A DNA stretch of 64,000 nt from CAYGYG01 sp964354155. GTDB lineage: Bacteria > Hydrothermota > Tepidihabitantia > SM23-42 > CAYGYG01. A program made the translations under genes and the position numbers. This document shows, piece after piece, positions 15,245 through 23,128 of the stretch. The DNA is taken from contig CAYGYG010000009.1 in assembly GCA_964354155.1 (NCBI GenBank), forward strand, positions 46,134 to 110,133. Reading direction: 5' to 3'. Position 1 is the stretch's first letter. The number at the start of each line of letters is the position of its first letter. The notes under the pieces are model-generated. The model did no database searches. It was not told the DNA's origin and saw nothing but the letters and a program-made list of their open reading frames with translations.

Positions 15245-16768
15245 CTACTCCAGACTGCCGATTATCTTTTCCACTTCTTCCAGTATTTCACATGACTTAA
15301 CCAGCTCTTTCATCCGGGTGTGGTCCGGATACAGCGGCCGGTCAATCTCGAGGTGGCTGATGTGATTGCGGACAATACTCTTGGCGGTCTGCACGCCATG
15401 GCCGGGAGTGAGGGGTCGGAAGTCCAACGCCTGGGAGGCGGCCATGAATTCGATGCCGAGCACGCCGTATGCGTTGTCAAGAATTTGTGCGTTTTTGAGG
15501 GCGGTATTCATTCCCATCGAAACGAAATCTTCCTGATCCGCGGCGGCCGGAATGGATTGGATTGACGCCGGCATGGAAAGGATGCGCTGTTCGGCGATCA
15601 GCGTGTCAGCCGTGTACTGACTCAGCATCATGCCCGAGAACATTCCCGCGCCCTTGGTCAGGAATTCAGGCAGGCCGACGCTAAGGGCCGGATTGAGCAA
15701 GCGATTGAGACGGCGCTCCGAGAGAACACAGACCATTGTTACCGCCGCGCCGACCATGTCCATCGGCAGGGAAATCGGGCTGCCCTGAAAATTGGCCCCG
15801 GTGAGTGTGAGCCGGTGCTCGGGCAAGAATATCGGGTTGTCGGCAACCGCATTGAGTTCGGTTTCAATCTGCTTCCTGGCCCATGCCACCGCGTCGTGCG
15901 CCGCGCCGATGACCTGGGGCGAGGAGCGCATCGAATAGGCATCCTGAACCTTGGTCTTAATCTTGCCGGTCAAAAGGTCGCTGCCCCCGATGCATTTCAT
16001 GATTGCCTGGGCCGACCGGATTGCCCCGGGGAACCCGCGCTGCTGATGCAGTCTCACGTCGTAAGGCTTCATGTTGGCGTAGAGGGCTTCCAGGGTCATG
16101 GCGCAGGCGATCTCCGACTGTTTGAGCCACCGGTTGATGTCGTAAATCTGGATGGCGCTCATCGCGGCGGTAAGATTAGAACCGTTGATGGTGGCCAGGC
16201 CGTCCCGCGCCTGCAGACCGGGTACCTGAATGCCGGCCCGGTCCAACGCTGCCTTGCCGGGCAGGCGGTTACCTTCGTAATAGGCCTCGCCTTCACCCAG
16301 CATCAGCAGGGCGATTTGCGACATCGGGGCGAGGTCGCCGCAGGCGCCGACCGAACCTTTCTGGCAGACGACCGGAGTAACACCTTTGTTGAGCATCTCG
16401 ACCAAGGTCATTGTAATCTCGGGTCGGCAGCCGGACTTACCGCGGGCATGGACATTGATCCGGCTGGCCATAGCGCCCCGGACATACTCAATAGGGGCCG
16501 GGTCGCCAATACCGGCGGCGTGGTTGTAGACCAGATAGCGCTGGAATTGCTGAACTTGCTCGTCGGAGAGAACGACTTCGGAGAACTCGCCAATGCCGGT
16601 GTTGACGCCGTACATTATTTCGCGGCCCTTGAGCTTGTCTTCCAGCATGGCCCGGCATTTTCTGATCTCTTCAACGCACCCGGACGGGACTTCGACCTTC
16701 TCGCCCAACCGGGCAATCCCAACCAGTTTCTCGATGGTCAGGCTCTTACCATCTAAACTTACGGCCAT
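15245..16768 (-). CDS. hutH: Histidine/aromatic amino acid ammonia-lyase family enzyme with Ala-Cys-Gly MIO triad
   Basis: A 507-residue full-length member of the HAL/PAL/TAL family, which eliminates ammonia from His, Phe or Tyr using the MIO cofactor cyclised from Ala-Ser-Gly. Here the triad is Ala142-Cys143-Gly144 (GSVGACGDLAP). Other residues: YGVNTGIGEF (loop Tyr53), YNHAAGIG (His83, as in HAL), QDAYSMRSSPQ (Arg) and QEDFVSMGMN (Glu retained as in HAL, next residue Phe rather than His). GANFQGSPISLP has Gln where HAL has His. The substrate is therefore uncertain although HAL-like. No hutU, hutI or hutG nearby. It has its own promoter. Confidence 0.85.
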   Translation of the reverse strand: MAVSLDGKSLTIEKLVGIARLGEKVEVPSGCVEEIRKCRAMLEDKLKGREIMYGVNTGIGEFSEVVLSDEQVQQFQRYLVYNHAAGIGDPAPIEYVRGAMASRINVHARGKSGCRPEITMTLVEMLNKGVTPVVCQKGSVGACGDLAPMSQIALLMLGEGEAYYEGNRLPGKAALDRAGIQVPGLQARDGLATINGSNLTAAMSAIQIYDINRWLKQSEIACAMTLEALYANMKPYDVRLHQQRGFPGAIRSAQAIMKCIGGSDLLTGKIKTKVQDAYSMRSSPQVIGAAHDAVAWARKQIETELNAVADNPIFLPEHRLTLTGANFQGSPISLPMDMVGAAVTMVCVLSERRLNRLLNPALSVGLPEFLTKGAGMFSGMMLSQYTADTLIAEQRILSMPASIQSIPAAADQEDFVSMGMNTALKNAQILDNAYGVLGIEFMAASQALDFRPLTPGHGVQTAKSIVRNHISHLEIDRPLYPDHTRMKELVKSCEILEEVEKIIGSLE

Positions 16769-16794
16769 ATGCTATCCATTTTGGGAGGTGGTTA

Positions 16795-16822
16795 ATTGTA
16801 TCCAGGAATGCGGACAAGTCAA
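16795..16822 (-). promoter_or_regulatory. Promoter of the ammonia-lyase gene
   Basis: Minus strand TTGACT (16822-16817), 16 bp, TACAAT (16800-16795), with a 26-base gap to the ATG at 16768 and no obvious Shine-Dalgarno. Confidence 0.65.
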
Positions 16823-16825
16823 GCT

Positions 16826-17656
16826 TCAATCGTATGGGCTGTAATCGGGAAGCCCCAATTCCGCGGCAAGCCGAGCCGGCGTGTACCCCTCTTTACGGAC
16901 TCGCAGATCGAAATAGAGAATCAGTGATCCGATTAGCTGCACCGGCCGGACGAGCGGGGTCACGAAAAGACCCAGAACCGGAATGTAACCGGCGAATACG
17001 CTGGCGCCGCCGACGACTAGACTAATGACGATACCGATGCCGAAGACCCGCCAGAAACTGCCTTTGACAAGCTGCGCGCTGCGGGAGAGTGACTTTGTGG
17101 CGCCGAGGTTCTCAATCACTATGATCGGCAGGGCAAGGGACCAGACGGTGAGGAAGTAGACGGCGAATGCAACACCCAGGATGGTTATGATCAGCCCGAA
17201 AGCGGCAAGCCCGATCAGAAGCCCGGCACCGAGGATGCGCCAGAACCGTCGGCCGGCCACCCGGTAGGCATCCATGATTTTAGGGAGGGGTAGTCCCAAT
17301 GCATGGTACGCGGACGCATAGACGATTGCACCATCAGCCAGAATCATCCCGACGCTGGTGATTATCATCAGGAAGAAGAAGATAGGCACCAGGATGAGCA
17401 GCAGGTACAAGTTGGGCGTAAATCCATTCCGGACTGACAGAATACCGAAAGTGTAGATCAAGACGTACGCGGCAGTAAGAAGAAAAGAGAGGACGAAGTA
17501 CGGGATATAACCAAGGGCAACGATGCCGAGGATGCGTCCGAAGTTTTTGAAATAGTACTGGAGAAGGTCGTTGATGATTTCACTTATGTCCTTGGGTCTC
17601 AGGAACTCTGGTGATGCTGTCGCTCCCTGCGTACTGGTCATTGTCTCGCGGTTCAT
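16826..17656 (-). CDS. Polytopic membrane protein, unknown function
   Basis: A 276-residue integral membrane protein with about six hydrophobic helices after a soluble N-terminus (SPEFLRPKDISEIINDLLQY). It resembles the membrane domain seen in glycerophosphoryl diester phosphodiesterases and related YciC/DUF975-like proteins, an amphipathic helix followed by paired long helices, but no catalytic domain is attached. The C-terminus (ARLAAELGLPDYSPYD) is soluble. ATG 17656 is used instead of the TTG at 17668; no strong ribosome-binding site is seen for either. Confidence 0.7.
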   Translation of the reverse strand: MNRETMTSTQGATASPEFLRPKDISEIINDLLQYYFKNFGRILGIVALGYIPYFVLSFLLTAAYVLIYTFGILSVRNGFTPNLYLLLILVPIFFFLMIITSVGMILADGAIVYASAYHALGLPLPKIMDAYRVAGRRFWRILGAGLLIGLAAFGLIITILGVAFAVYFLTVWSLALPIIVIENLGATKSLSRSAQLVKGSFWRVFGIGIVISLVVGGASVFAGYIPVLGLFVTPLVRPVQLIGSLILYFDLRVRKEGYTPARLAAELGLPDYSPYD

Positions 17657-17710
17657 TTCATCTGGCAATCACGGAAGGCAAACGGTTGGCGAGAGGGTCT
17701 TCCATGGAGT

Positions 17711-17739
17711 ATTATCCCTGTTTCCCGCGTCCTTGTCAA
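17711..17739 (-). promoter_or_regulatory. Promoter of the membrane protein gene at 16826-17656
   Basis: Minus strand TTGACA (17739-17734), 17 bp, GATAAT (17716-17711). About 55 bases remain to the ATG. Confidence 0.55.
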
Positions 17740-17838
17740 ATGAATTATGTGCGGGCGCTGGAAGAGCATTCATCGCTTTCGCCCCTGATCGATGTCTTGA
17801 AGGACTCATTACTCTCCGGTTGCCCGGCGCGCGATGCT

Positions 17839-18378
17839 TCAGTTCATGGCATTTCGAATCGGTGTGCTTCTGAGATGCCTGATGACGACGATCATCGAAA
17901 TAATGGTGGCGGCGAGCAGGACGATCCCGGCAATCAGACTGAAAGGGCCGTAAAGACCGATAGCGCTGCTGGTCGGTTGAGGAAACTTGACGCCGGCGAA
18001 CAGCGCTGACCAGATAAAGGGCCAGACAATAGCCTGGAGCCCAGTATAGAATAGGCCGACCCAGGAGACGACCTCCAATGCCAGCCGGGCCCAGGCCTTG
18101 AGGCGTAAGAAGGATATTGCCACGGCGAGCAGGAGAACGGCCAGGCCGATGTGGAGTATGGTCACCAGCTGGAATGCTTCGGAGTTGTTGAAAATCACCG
18201 TCAGCACCGGGGGAAACTCTTCAGGCGGAACGTAGAGATCAGTATTCACCGCGCGTTGAAGCCATCTTAACCCGACAATCGACACGCTGCCGTAAAGAAT
18301 AATGAGTATTGCCGGGGATAGGAACGACAAACCGATAATTGTAATCGCGGCGGGTCGCTTCGCGGTGTGCTCGGCCAT
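17839..18378 (-). CDS. Four-helix membrane protein, unknown function
   Basis: A 179-residue protein with about four membrane helices (ITIIGLSFLSPAILIILYGS, LVTILHIGLAVLLLAVAISF, VSWVGLFYTGLQAIVWPFIW, FSLIAGIVLLAATIISMIVV). ATG 18378 is chosen because the -10 box at 18394-18399 lies between it and the alternative ATG at 18408, so the upstream codon would not be transcribed. No family recognised; the layout is that of small DUF2127-like membrane proteins. Confidence 0.7.
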   Translation of the reverse strand: MAEHTAKRPAAITIIGLSFLSPAILIILYGSVSIVGLRWLQRAVNTDLYVPPEEFPPVLTVIFNNSEAFQLVTILHIGLAVLLLAVAISFLRLKAWARLALEVVSWVGLFYTGLQAIVWPFIWSALFAGVKFPQPTSSAIGLYGPFSLIAGIVLLAATIISMIVVIRHLRSTPIRNAMN

Positions 18379-18393
18379 AGAATCCGTGCCCGC

Positions 18394-18421
18394 ATTATAG
18401 CCTGCCATCGGCTCAAGTCAA
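18394..18421 (-). promoter_or_regulatory. Promoter of the four-helix membrane protein gene
   Basis: Minus strand TTGACT (18421-18416), 16 bp, TATAAT (18399-18394), 15 bases before ATG 18378. Confidence 0.65.
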
Positions 18422-18462
18422 CAAGATTATCGGGCGGCCAACTAATCAGGGTAGAGATACTT

Positions 18463-18501
18463 AAGCAATTGTACAATTGTACAAGTGTACAAGTATTGCT
18501 T
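18463..18501. repeat. Tandem TTGTACAA palindromes inside AAGCAA/TTGCTT arms
   Basis: Three adjacent 8-mers (TTGTACAA, TTGTACAA, GTGTACAA) at 18469-18492 are flanked by AAGCAA (18463-18468) and TTGCTT (18496-18501). It could be an operator or a hairpin downstream of the hydrogenase operon. The rest of 18422-18641 shows no gene. Confidence 0.6.
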
Positions 18502-18641
18502 GGGTGGGAGCGGCATCAGCGGATTACGATGGTTTTGCGAACGGGAGTGTTTCCAGAGACAATCGAGACCAGGGATCGGCAAGACGGCAGGTACTCGATG
18601 CGCGACGGGGACGGCCGAGAATCATGGGGCGGTAAAGGCGG

Positions 18642-19046
18642 CTACGAGCCGGCCGGTTCGGTTCTCGGTTTGACTTGTGCTTTTACGAAGATGTATTCGT
18701 ACTTGAGCTTGTGTCGGTCAAACGCCGCGAGCTCGAACTCCTGGTTCATATGGAACGCATCGGTGGGGCAGGAGTCGACACACTGCGCACAGTGCACGCA
18801 CCGGTCGTTATGAACGACCATTTTGAATTTCTTGTCGGCTTCCGAAACCGTGAGAATCTCAAGCGCCTCGGCCGGGCAGTCGCGGACACAGGCGCGGCAG
18901 ATAATGCACTTTTCAGGTGCCAGAACCGGTGTGCCGCGGAAGTCCTTGGGCACCGCAAGCTTTTCGAACGGATACTTCACCGTGGCCGGTTTCTTGAATA
19001 GATGCCGTATCAGCTCAGGAAGAAAGGGTACGATCTTCAGACTCAT
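18642..19046 (-). CDS. Membrane hydrogenase 2x[4Fe-4S] ferredoxin subunit (NuoI/HyfH/MbhN-like)
   Basis: A 134-residue electron-transfer subunit with two complete 4Fe-4S motifs: Cys47, 50, 53, 57 (CIICRACVRDCP) and Cys83, 86, 89, 93 (CVHCAQCVDSCP). In complex I and group 4 hydrogenases this protein carries electrons from or to soluble ferredoxin toward the NuoB-like subunit. ATG 19046 overlaps the stop of the NuoH-like gene (ATGA) and has AGGA upstream. It is the last gene of the eleven-gene operon. Confidence 0.92.
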   Translation of the reverse strand: MSLKIVPFLPELIRHLFKKPATVKYPFEKLAVPKDFRGTPVLAPEKCIICRACVRDCPAEALEILTVSEADKKFKMVVHNDRCVHCAQCVDSCPTDAFHMNQEFELAAFDRHKLKYEYIFVKAQVKPRTEPAGS

Positions 19047-20014
19047 TGGAGAAGTCCTTTCAAGATAATGACGATCAGCAGTTGCAGTACCGAGAGCGGC
19101 GCGAGCCAGCGCCATGAGAAATCGACCATCTGGTCGATCCGGATCCGGGCACAGGCGGCGCGGATCGCCGCCAGCAGTACGATAATGATGACCGTTTTGT
19201 AGATAAAATTGACCAGACCCCAGAACAGGCCACCCGGGAAACCACCCATGAATACGGCGGCGATCAGGCCGGCGCCAACCACCATTTCAATGTCGCTGAG
19301 CAGACGGAAGAAGGCGAGCTTTTTACCCGAATACTCGGTAAAAGTGCCGCCGACGATCTCGGTTTCCGCATGCGGTATGTCAAAAGGCACTCTTTCCAGC
19401 TTGGCCTGCAAGGCGATGAGCGCCACCACGAAGCCAATGATATTGGGGAGCAAGAGGACCGGTTGGGTCTGGTAGAAGTGAGCGATTTCGGCGATACGCC
19501 AGGAATTTGCCATGATCGCCGGACTCAGAACGGCCAGCATCAGCGGGACTTCGTAGCCAAAGAGCATGGTGAGAACGCGAACCCCGCCGATGGTGGAGAA
19601 GAAACTGGTGGAATGCCAGCCGGCCAGGAAGAAAATCAGGGTCGGGAGACTGAGCAGGTAGACAACCACAATCAAGTCGCCGGAGAATGAATTGAAACCC
19701 GGCGTCGCCACCGAGAAATGCCAGACCGGAAGATAGAGCGCCGCGGTGCAGACGATGGCAACCGCAAAGACGGGCAGCGCCGAGAACATTATCTTATCGG
19801 CTTTTTCAGGCACAATATCTTCCTTGGCGAAGAGCTTGATGATATCGGCGATAGGCTGGAGCAGGCCGGAACGTCCGGTATGCAAGGGGCCGATTCGGTT
19901 TTGCATCCGGGCGTAAATCTTTCGGTCAATCCATTCGCAGAGTGTCGAATAGACGAGCAGGAAGAGCAGACCAGGGTAGACCAACAGATAAAGAAGTGTT
20001 TTTATCAGATCCAT
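19043..20014 (-). CDS. Membrane hydrogenase ion-channel subunit (NuoH/HyfC/MbhM-like)
   Basis: A 323-residue, eight-helix membrane protein anchoring the hydrophilic arm. The NuoH signatures are clear: ERVPFDIPHAETEIVGGTFT and, near the start, ARMQNRIGPLHTGRSGLLQP. Length matches NuoH. It forms the interface where redox energy is passed to the membrane pumps. It is separated from the large subunit gene by 118 bp that contains an AT-rich repeat, but the order and orientation keep it in the operon. Confidence 0.93.
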   Translation of the reverse strand: MDLIKTLLYLLVYPGLLFLLVYSTLCEWIDRKIYARMQNRIGPLHTGRSGLLQPIADIIKLFAKEDIVPEKADKIMFSALPVFAVAIVCTAALYLPVWHFSVATPGFNSFSGDLIVVVYLLSLPTLIFFLAGWHSTSFFSTIGGVRVLTMLFGYEVPLMLAVLSPAIMANSWRIAEIAHFYQTQPVLLLPNIIGFVVALIALQAKLERVPFDIPHAETEIVGGTFTEYSGKKLAFFRLLSDIEMVVGAGLIAAVFMGGFPGGLFWGLVNFIYKTVIIIVLLAAIRAACARIRIDQMVDFSWRWLAPLSVLQLLIVIILKGLLQ

Positions 20015-20132
20015 AGTCCACGCTTCCTTCGGCCAAATCCTAAACGAGTCCCGAATGCGAGCTTGGCTTCCTGCAATTTGAAGATTCGCACTTGTTTAGA
20101 ATTTCGGATTTCGGATTTCGGAGTTTTTTGCA
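20015..20132. repeat. AT-rich intergenic repeat inside the hydrogenase operon
   Basis: 118 bp between the large-subunit and NuoH-like genes. It includes GAATTTCGGATTTCGGATTT, a tandem word whose reverse complement (CCGAAATTCTAAA) recurs at 22600-22640 and, in altered forms, near 29170 and 37870. No ORF is supported here. Confidence 0.5.
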
Positions 20133-21356
20133 TCAGAACGGCCATGCGATTTCCTTCTTCTTCAAATCCAATCTCTTGTAGTACTGGACTGCTTTCTGCC
20201 GCAGCTCGCTGAAGGTCACCGTTCGCTCCGTACCGGTTCGGGAATCGACCAGCTCGACCAGGCGTTCGGCACAGCAGATGCACGGGTCGATAGCGGCAAA
20301 GATAAGCGGGATATCGGCGATGAAGGCACCCTTGAGCATCACCAGTGTGACCGGGTAGTTGGCGAGGGTCGGCGCGCGGACTTTGAGCCGTTCCGGTTTG
20401 TCCGTGCCGTTCGACTTGATATAGTGGAGATTCTCGCCTCGGGGAGCCTCGTACCGGCTTACCACCTCGCCGTCTTTGACACGGCGCGGATACTTCGTGT
20501 TGATCGGGCCGGCCGGCAGATTCTTGAGGAGGTACTCGCACATCTTGTATGATTCGAACAGTTCCTTAACCCGGACGACGACCCGGCCCAGCACATCGCA
20601 ACTGCCGGCGGTGCAGACCTCAAAAGGCAGTTCACCATAGACCGCGTACGGGTCGTCTTTTCTGACGTCGCGCGGGATGTCGGAAGCGCGCAGGGTAGGT
20701 CCGACGGCACAAAGCGAGAGGGCGGTTTGCTTCGGCAATTTGCCGACGCCGGCCAGCCGGGCCAAGAAGGTCGGCTCGGTGGCGCCGATCTTGAAGTAGT
20801 ATTCGGTGCGCTTTGTGAGCAACTTAAGGTCGTCCAGGATTCTTGCCTTCTGCTGGTCGTCGATGTCGCGCCGCGAGCCGCCGAAGATGTTCATCGCATA
20901 GTGAACACGGTTACCGGAGATCGTCTCGAGGATATCCATGACAACCTCGCGGTCGCGCCAGGTGTACATGAAATAGGTGTCAAACCCCGCCTCGTGGCCG
21001 GCGACACCGAGCCACAACAAATGGCTGTGGATTCTCTCGAGCTCGGCGACCAGGGTCCTGATGTACAGGCCGCGCCGCGTTGGCTCAAGCTCCATCAGCT
21101 TCTCGACCCCCTGGACGAAACAGGTGGTGTGCGAGTGGGAGCAGATGCCGCAAATCCGTTCCGTCAGATAGATATTCTGCACAAAATTGCGTTGCTCAGC
21201 CAGTTTCTCCAGTCCCCGGTGGTTATAACCGAGGCGGACGTCGACGTCCCTGATGATTTCGCCTTCGAGTGTCATCCGCAGGCTGATCGGCTCCTTGAGG
21301 GCCGGGTGCTGAGGCCCAATCGGGACATTGTAGGTCAGGCCGCTCATGTCATCCAT
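20133..21356 (-). CDS. Group 4 [NiFe]-hydrogenase large subunit (NuoD/EchE/MbhL-like) with intact NiFe ligands
   Basis: A 407-residue NuoD-family protein that retains both cysteine pairs of [NiFe] hydrogenases: RICGIC (Cys69, Cys72) and DPCICC (Cys359, Cys362). NuoD of complex I has lost these, so this is a hydrogen-metabolising catalytic subunit. A 42-residue tail follows the second motif (after ...CCAER), as expected for a precursor cut by a HycI-type protease; one is encoded at 13841-14365. ATG 21356 overlaps the preceding stop (TAATG) with GGAGG upstream. H2 evolution from ferredoxin, or the reverse, cannot be decided from sequence. Confidence 0.95.
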   Translation of the reverse strand: MDDMSGLTYNVPIGPQHPALKEPISLRMTLEGEIIRDVDVRLGYNHRGLEKLAEQRNFVQNIYLTERICGICSHSHTTCFVQGVEKLMELEPTRRGLYIRTLVAELERIHSHLLWLGVAGHEAGFDTYFMYTWRDREVVMDILETISGNRVHYAMNIFGGSRRDIDDQQKARILDDLKLLTKRTEYYFKIGATEPTFLARLAGVGKLPKQTALSLCAVGPTLRASDIPRDVRKDDPYAVYGELPFEVCTAGSCDVLGRVVVRVKELFESYKMCEYLLKNLPAGPINTKYPRRVKDGEVVSRYEAPRGENLHYIKSNGTDKPERLKVRAPTLANYPVTLVMLKGAFIADIPLIFAAIDPCICCAERLVELVDSRTGTERTVTFSELRQKAVQYYKRLDLKKKEIAWPF

Positions 21357-21826
21357 TATCCGCCTCCGGGTATCTTCTCTTCCGGTCGCTCGAAGATCCA
21401 ATCCTTGCGCAACGGATGTTGGCCTTGGGGCCAGTCATCGGGCAGGACGAGAGGCCGCGGGTCGGGGATGTTCTCGATTATGAGTCCGAACATATCTTGA
21501 AGCTCTCTTTCATAGAGGACGGCACCGGGTATGACCTCACAGATGCTGGGGACTTTGGGCTCGTTACGCGGTGTCGTCGTGCGCACGGTAAGCAAGCAAC
21601 TCTCGTTGGCGAGATGATAGAGGATCTCGAAAACCTCGCCCTTGTCTACGCCCGAAATCGTTGAGATATGCACGAAATTGAAGGTGTCCCTGAGGAACCG
21701 TGTCACGGTGAGGAGATTGGAGCGGTCAGCCCTGACGAATATCCTTCTTGGCGCCGGGTTGGTCAGTTCCAAAACCTGGTCCTGGAATTGCTCTTTGATT
21801 CGGCTGACGATCTTTTCGTCGCTCAT
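21356..21826 (-). CDS. Membrane hydrogenase NuoC-like (30-kDa type) subunit
   Basis: A 156-residue protein of the NuoC/HycE-N family. The conserved block is AVLYERELQDMFGLIIENIP, ending with LPDDWPQGQHPLRKDW, which is the NuoC C-terminal signature. It is structural and holds the large subunit. ATG 21826 overlaps the stop of the NuoB-like gene (ATGA); the longer frame to 21973 is antisense-like and not used. C and D are separate genes, unlike E. coli Hyf/Hyc where they are fused. Confidence 0.92.
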   Translation of the reverse strand: MSDEKIVSRIKEQFQDQVLELTNPAPRRIFVRADRSNLLTVTRFLRDTFNFVHISTISGVDKGEVFEILYHLANESCLLTVRTTTPRNEPKVPSICEVIPGAVLYERELQDMFGLIIENIPDPRPLVLPDDWPQGQHPLRKDWIFERPEEKIPGGG

Positions 21827-22242
21827 AATGTTCCCAGTAGCTTGGCGACGCCGTCGATTACGGCATCGGGTCGGACCGGGCAGCCGGGAATATAGGCGTG
21901 CACCGGCAAGACCTGGTCGATCCCGCCGAGCATATTGTAGGCGCCGCGGTAAACGCAGCCGGACAGGGCGCACGATCCGACCGCGACCACGAATTTCGGC
22001 TCGGGTACCTGTTCGAAAATCCTGACCATCCGGTCCCGGGACTGCCGGGTCATGGGACCGGTGGCAATGATGACGTCGGCATGCCGGGGCGTTGCCTTGA
22101 GCAGAACGCCGAAACGCTCCAGGTCGAACCTGGGCATGAGCGCGGCCAGGATCTCAATATCACAGGCATTGCAGGCACCGGTGTTGAGGTGCAATATCCA
22201 GGGCGATTTGATACGCGACCAACGGACCAATCTTGATAACAT
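21823..22242 (-). CDS. Group 4 [NiFe]-hydrogenase small subunit (NuoB/EchC/MbhJ-like)
   Basis: A 139-residue subunit with the four ligands of the proximal [4Fe-4S] cluster: Cys24 and Cys27 (NTGACNACDIE), Cys91 (VGSCALSG) and Cys121 (IPGCPVRP). The CxxC spacing of the first pair is the hydrogenase type; NuoB of complex I has adjacent cysteines. It passes electrons between the ferredoxin-like subunit and the NiFe site. It sits two bases from the preceding NuoA-like gene. Confidence 0.94.
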   Translation of the reverse strand: MLSRLVRWSRIKSPWILHLNTGACNACDIEILAALMPRFDLERFGVLLKATPRHADVIIATGPMTRQSRDRMVRIFEQVPEPKFVVAVGSCALSGCVYRGAYNMLGGIDQVLPVHAYIPGCPVRPDAVIDGVAKLLGTL

Positions 22243-22243
22243 C

Positions 22244-22576
22244 CTAACTCCTCGTGATCAGGGCCAGAACCGACAGAAAGATCATTGCCAGGTAGAAGAT
22301 GCCGAAATAGACGACCGGACCGGAAGGCAGGGTGGCAACGACCAGGGCGGCAACATGCATCATCGTGAAGAACAGGGCGACGAAGAAGAACAGGCGGTAG
22401 CCGAACTGTATCTTGTAGCCCGGGACGTCTTCACCGCAGGCATAGGTGGCGAGTTTGCCGGCGGTCTTCTTCACTTTCGGAGCCATGAGACTGCCCAGGT
22501 AGTAGATGAAGAAGCAGACGGCGAGGAAGATGATGAAGGCAATCGGCGGCGATAGAAGGATATCGATCGATTTCAT
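22244..22576 (-). CDS. NuoA-like membrane subunit
   Basis: A 110-residue, three-helix protein of the NuoA family, recognisable by the loop KLATYACGEDVPGYKIQFGY and the following RLFFFVALFFTMMHVAALVV helix. NuoA sits beside NuoH at the quinone/redox interface in complex I. E. coli Hyc/Hyf hydrogenases have no such subunit, so its presence makes this hydrogenase unusually complex-I-like. Confidence 0.88.
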   Translation of the reverse strand: MKSIDILLSPPIAFIIFLAVCFFIYYLGSLMAPKVKKTAGKLATYACGEDVPGYKIQFGYRLFFFVALFFTMMHVAALVVATLPSGPVVYFGIFYLAMIFLSVLALITRS

Positions 22577-22702
22577 CGTCGACCTCTGAACACAAGGCCA
22601 AATACGAAATCCGAAATTCTAAATCCTGAACAATACTTAAGTTCTAATGCTCCAATTCCCAGACAATGGTTCCGGGATTGGAATTTCGAAATTCGAACTT
22701 GC

Positions 22703-22782
22703 TTATGCCTCATGTCTGTCTCACACCGCGTGTTCCGTCTCGTCTTGAGACTCGACGTCGAGAGAGGCACGAGACGGAATTT
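22703..22782. repeat. Palindromic intergenic repeat, copy 1 (inverse of 29192-29271)
   Basis: An 80-bp element containing an inverted repeat TTCCGTCTCGT ... ACGAGACGGAA around a CTCGACGTCGAG centre. A second copy in the opposite orientation at 29192-29271 differs at only a few bases. It lies in the 243-bp gap between the NuoK-like and NuoA-like genes together with AT-rich words. Confidence 0.8.
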
Positions 22783-22819
22783 AGGATTTCGAGTTTAGGG
22801 TTTGATCGCATTCTCATCC

Positions 22820-23128
22820 CTACCCTCTCAGCTTGGTTAACTTCCTGATGTCGAGGCTCTTGGTGTGGCGGTAGATATTGATGATGATGGCCAGCGCAGT
22901 GGCGACGACACTCACCTCAACGACAATAAAAGAAATGGCCAGACTCTGGGCAATCAGAATGTTGTTTTTGCCGAAGCCGGTGGCGATCAACGCCAGGGTA
23001 ATACCTTTGGCGATCACCTCAATACCGATGAAAAGCTTGATCAGATTCTTCATGGTCAGCAGGCAGTAAATGCCGAGGCCGACCAGAATCGCAACGAAAG
23101 CCATATTTAAGAGCCAGAGTTCATTCAT
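22820..23128 (-). CDS. NuoK/MnhC/HyfE-like membrane subunit
   Basis: A 102-residue, three-helix protein of the NuoK/MnhC family, with KNLIKLFIGIEVIAKGITLA carrying the conserved glutamate of helix 2, and ISFIVVEVSVVATALAIIIN for helix 3. It forms part of the ion path next to the antiporter-like subunits. ATG 23128 has GAGGA six bases upstream; it overlaps the end of the NuoJ-like gene by eight bases. A 243-bp repeat-bearing gap follows. Confidence 0.9.
   Translation of the reverse strand: MNELWLLNMAFVAILVGLGIYCLLTMKNLIKLFIGIEVIAKGITLALIATGFGKNNILIAQSLAISFIVVEVSVVATALAIIINIYRHTKSLDIRKLTKLRG

Noticed and set aside
15815..16756. A 313-codon plus-strand frame opposite the ammonia-lyase
   Set aside because: Antisense shadow with no ribosome-binding site or motif.
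20133..21356. Annotation of the large subunit as NADH-quinone oxidoreductase subunit D
   Set aside because: Both NiFe cysteine pairs and a protease-type C-terminal tail are present, and no NuoEFG genes accompany it.
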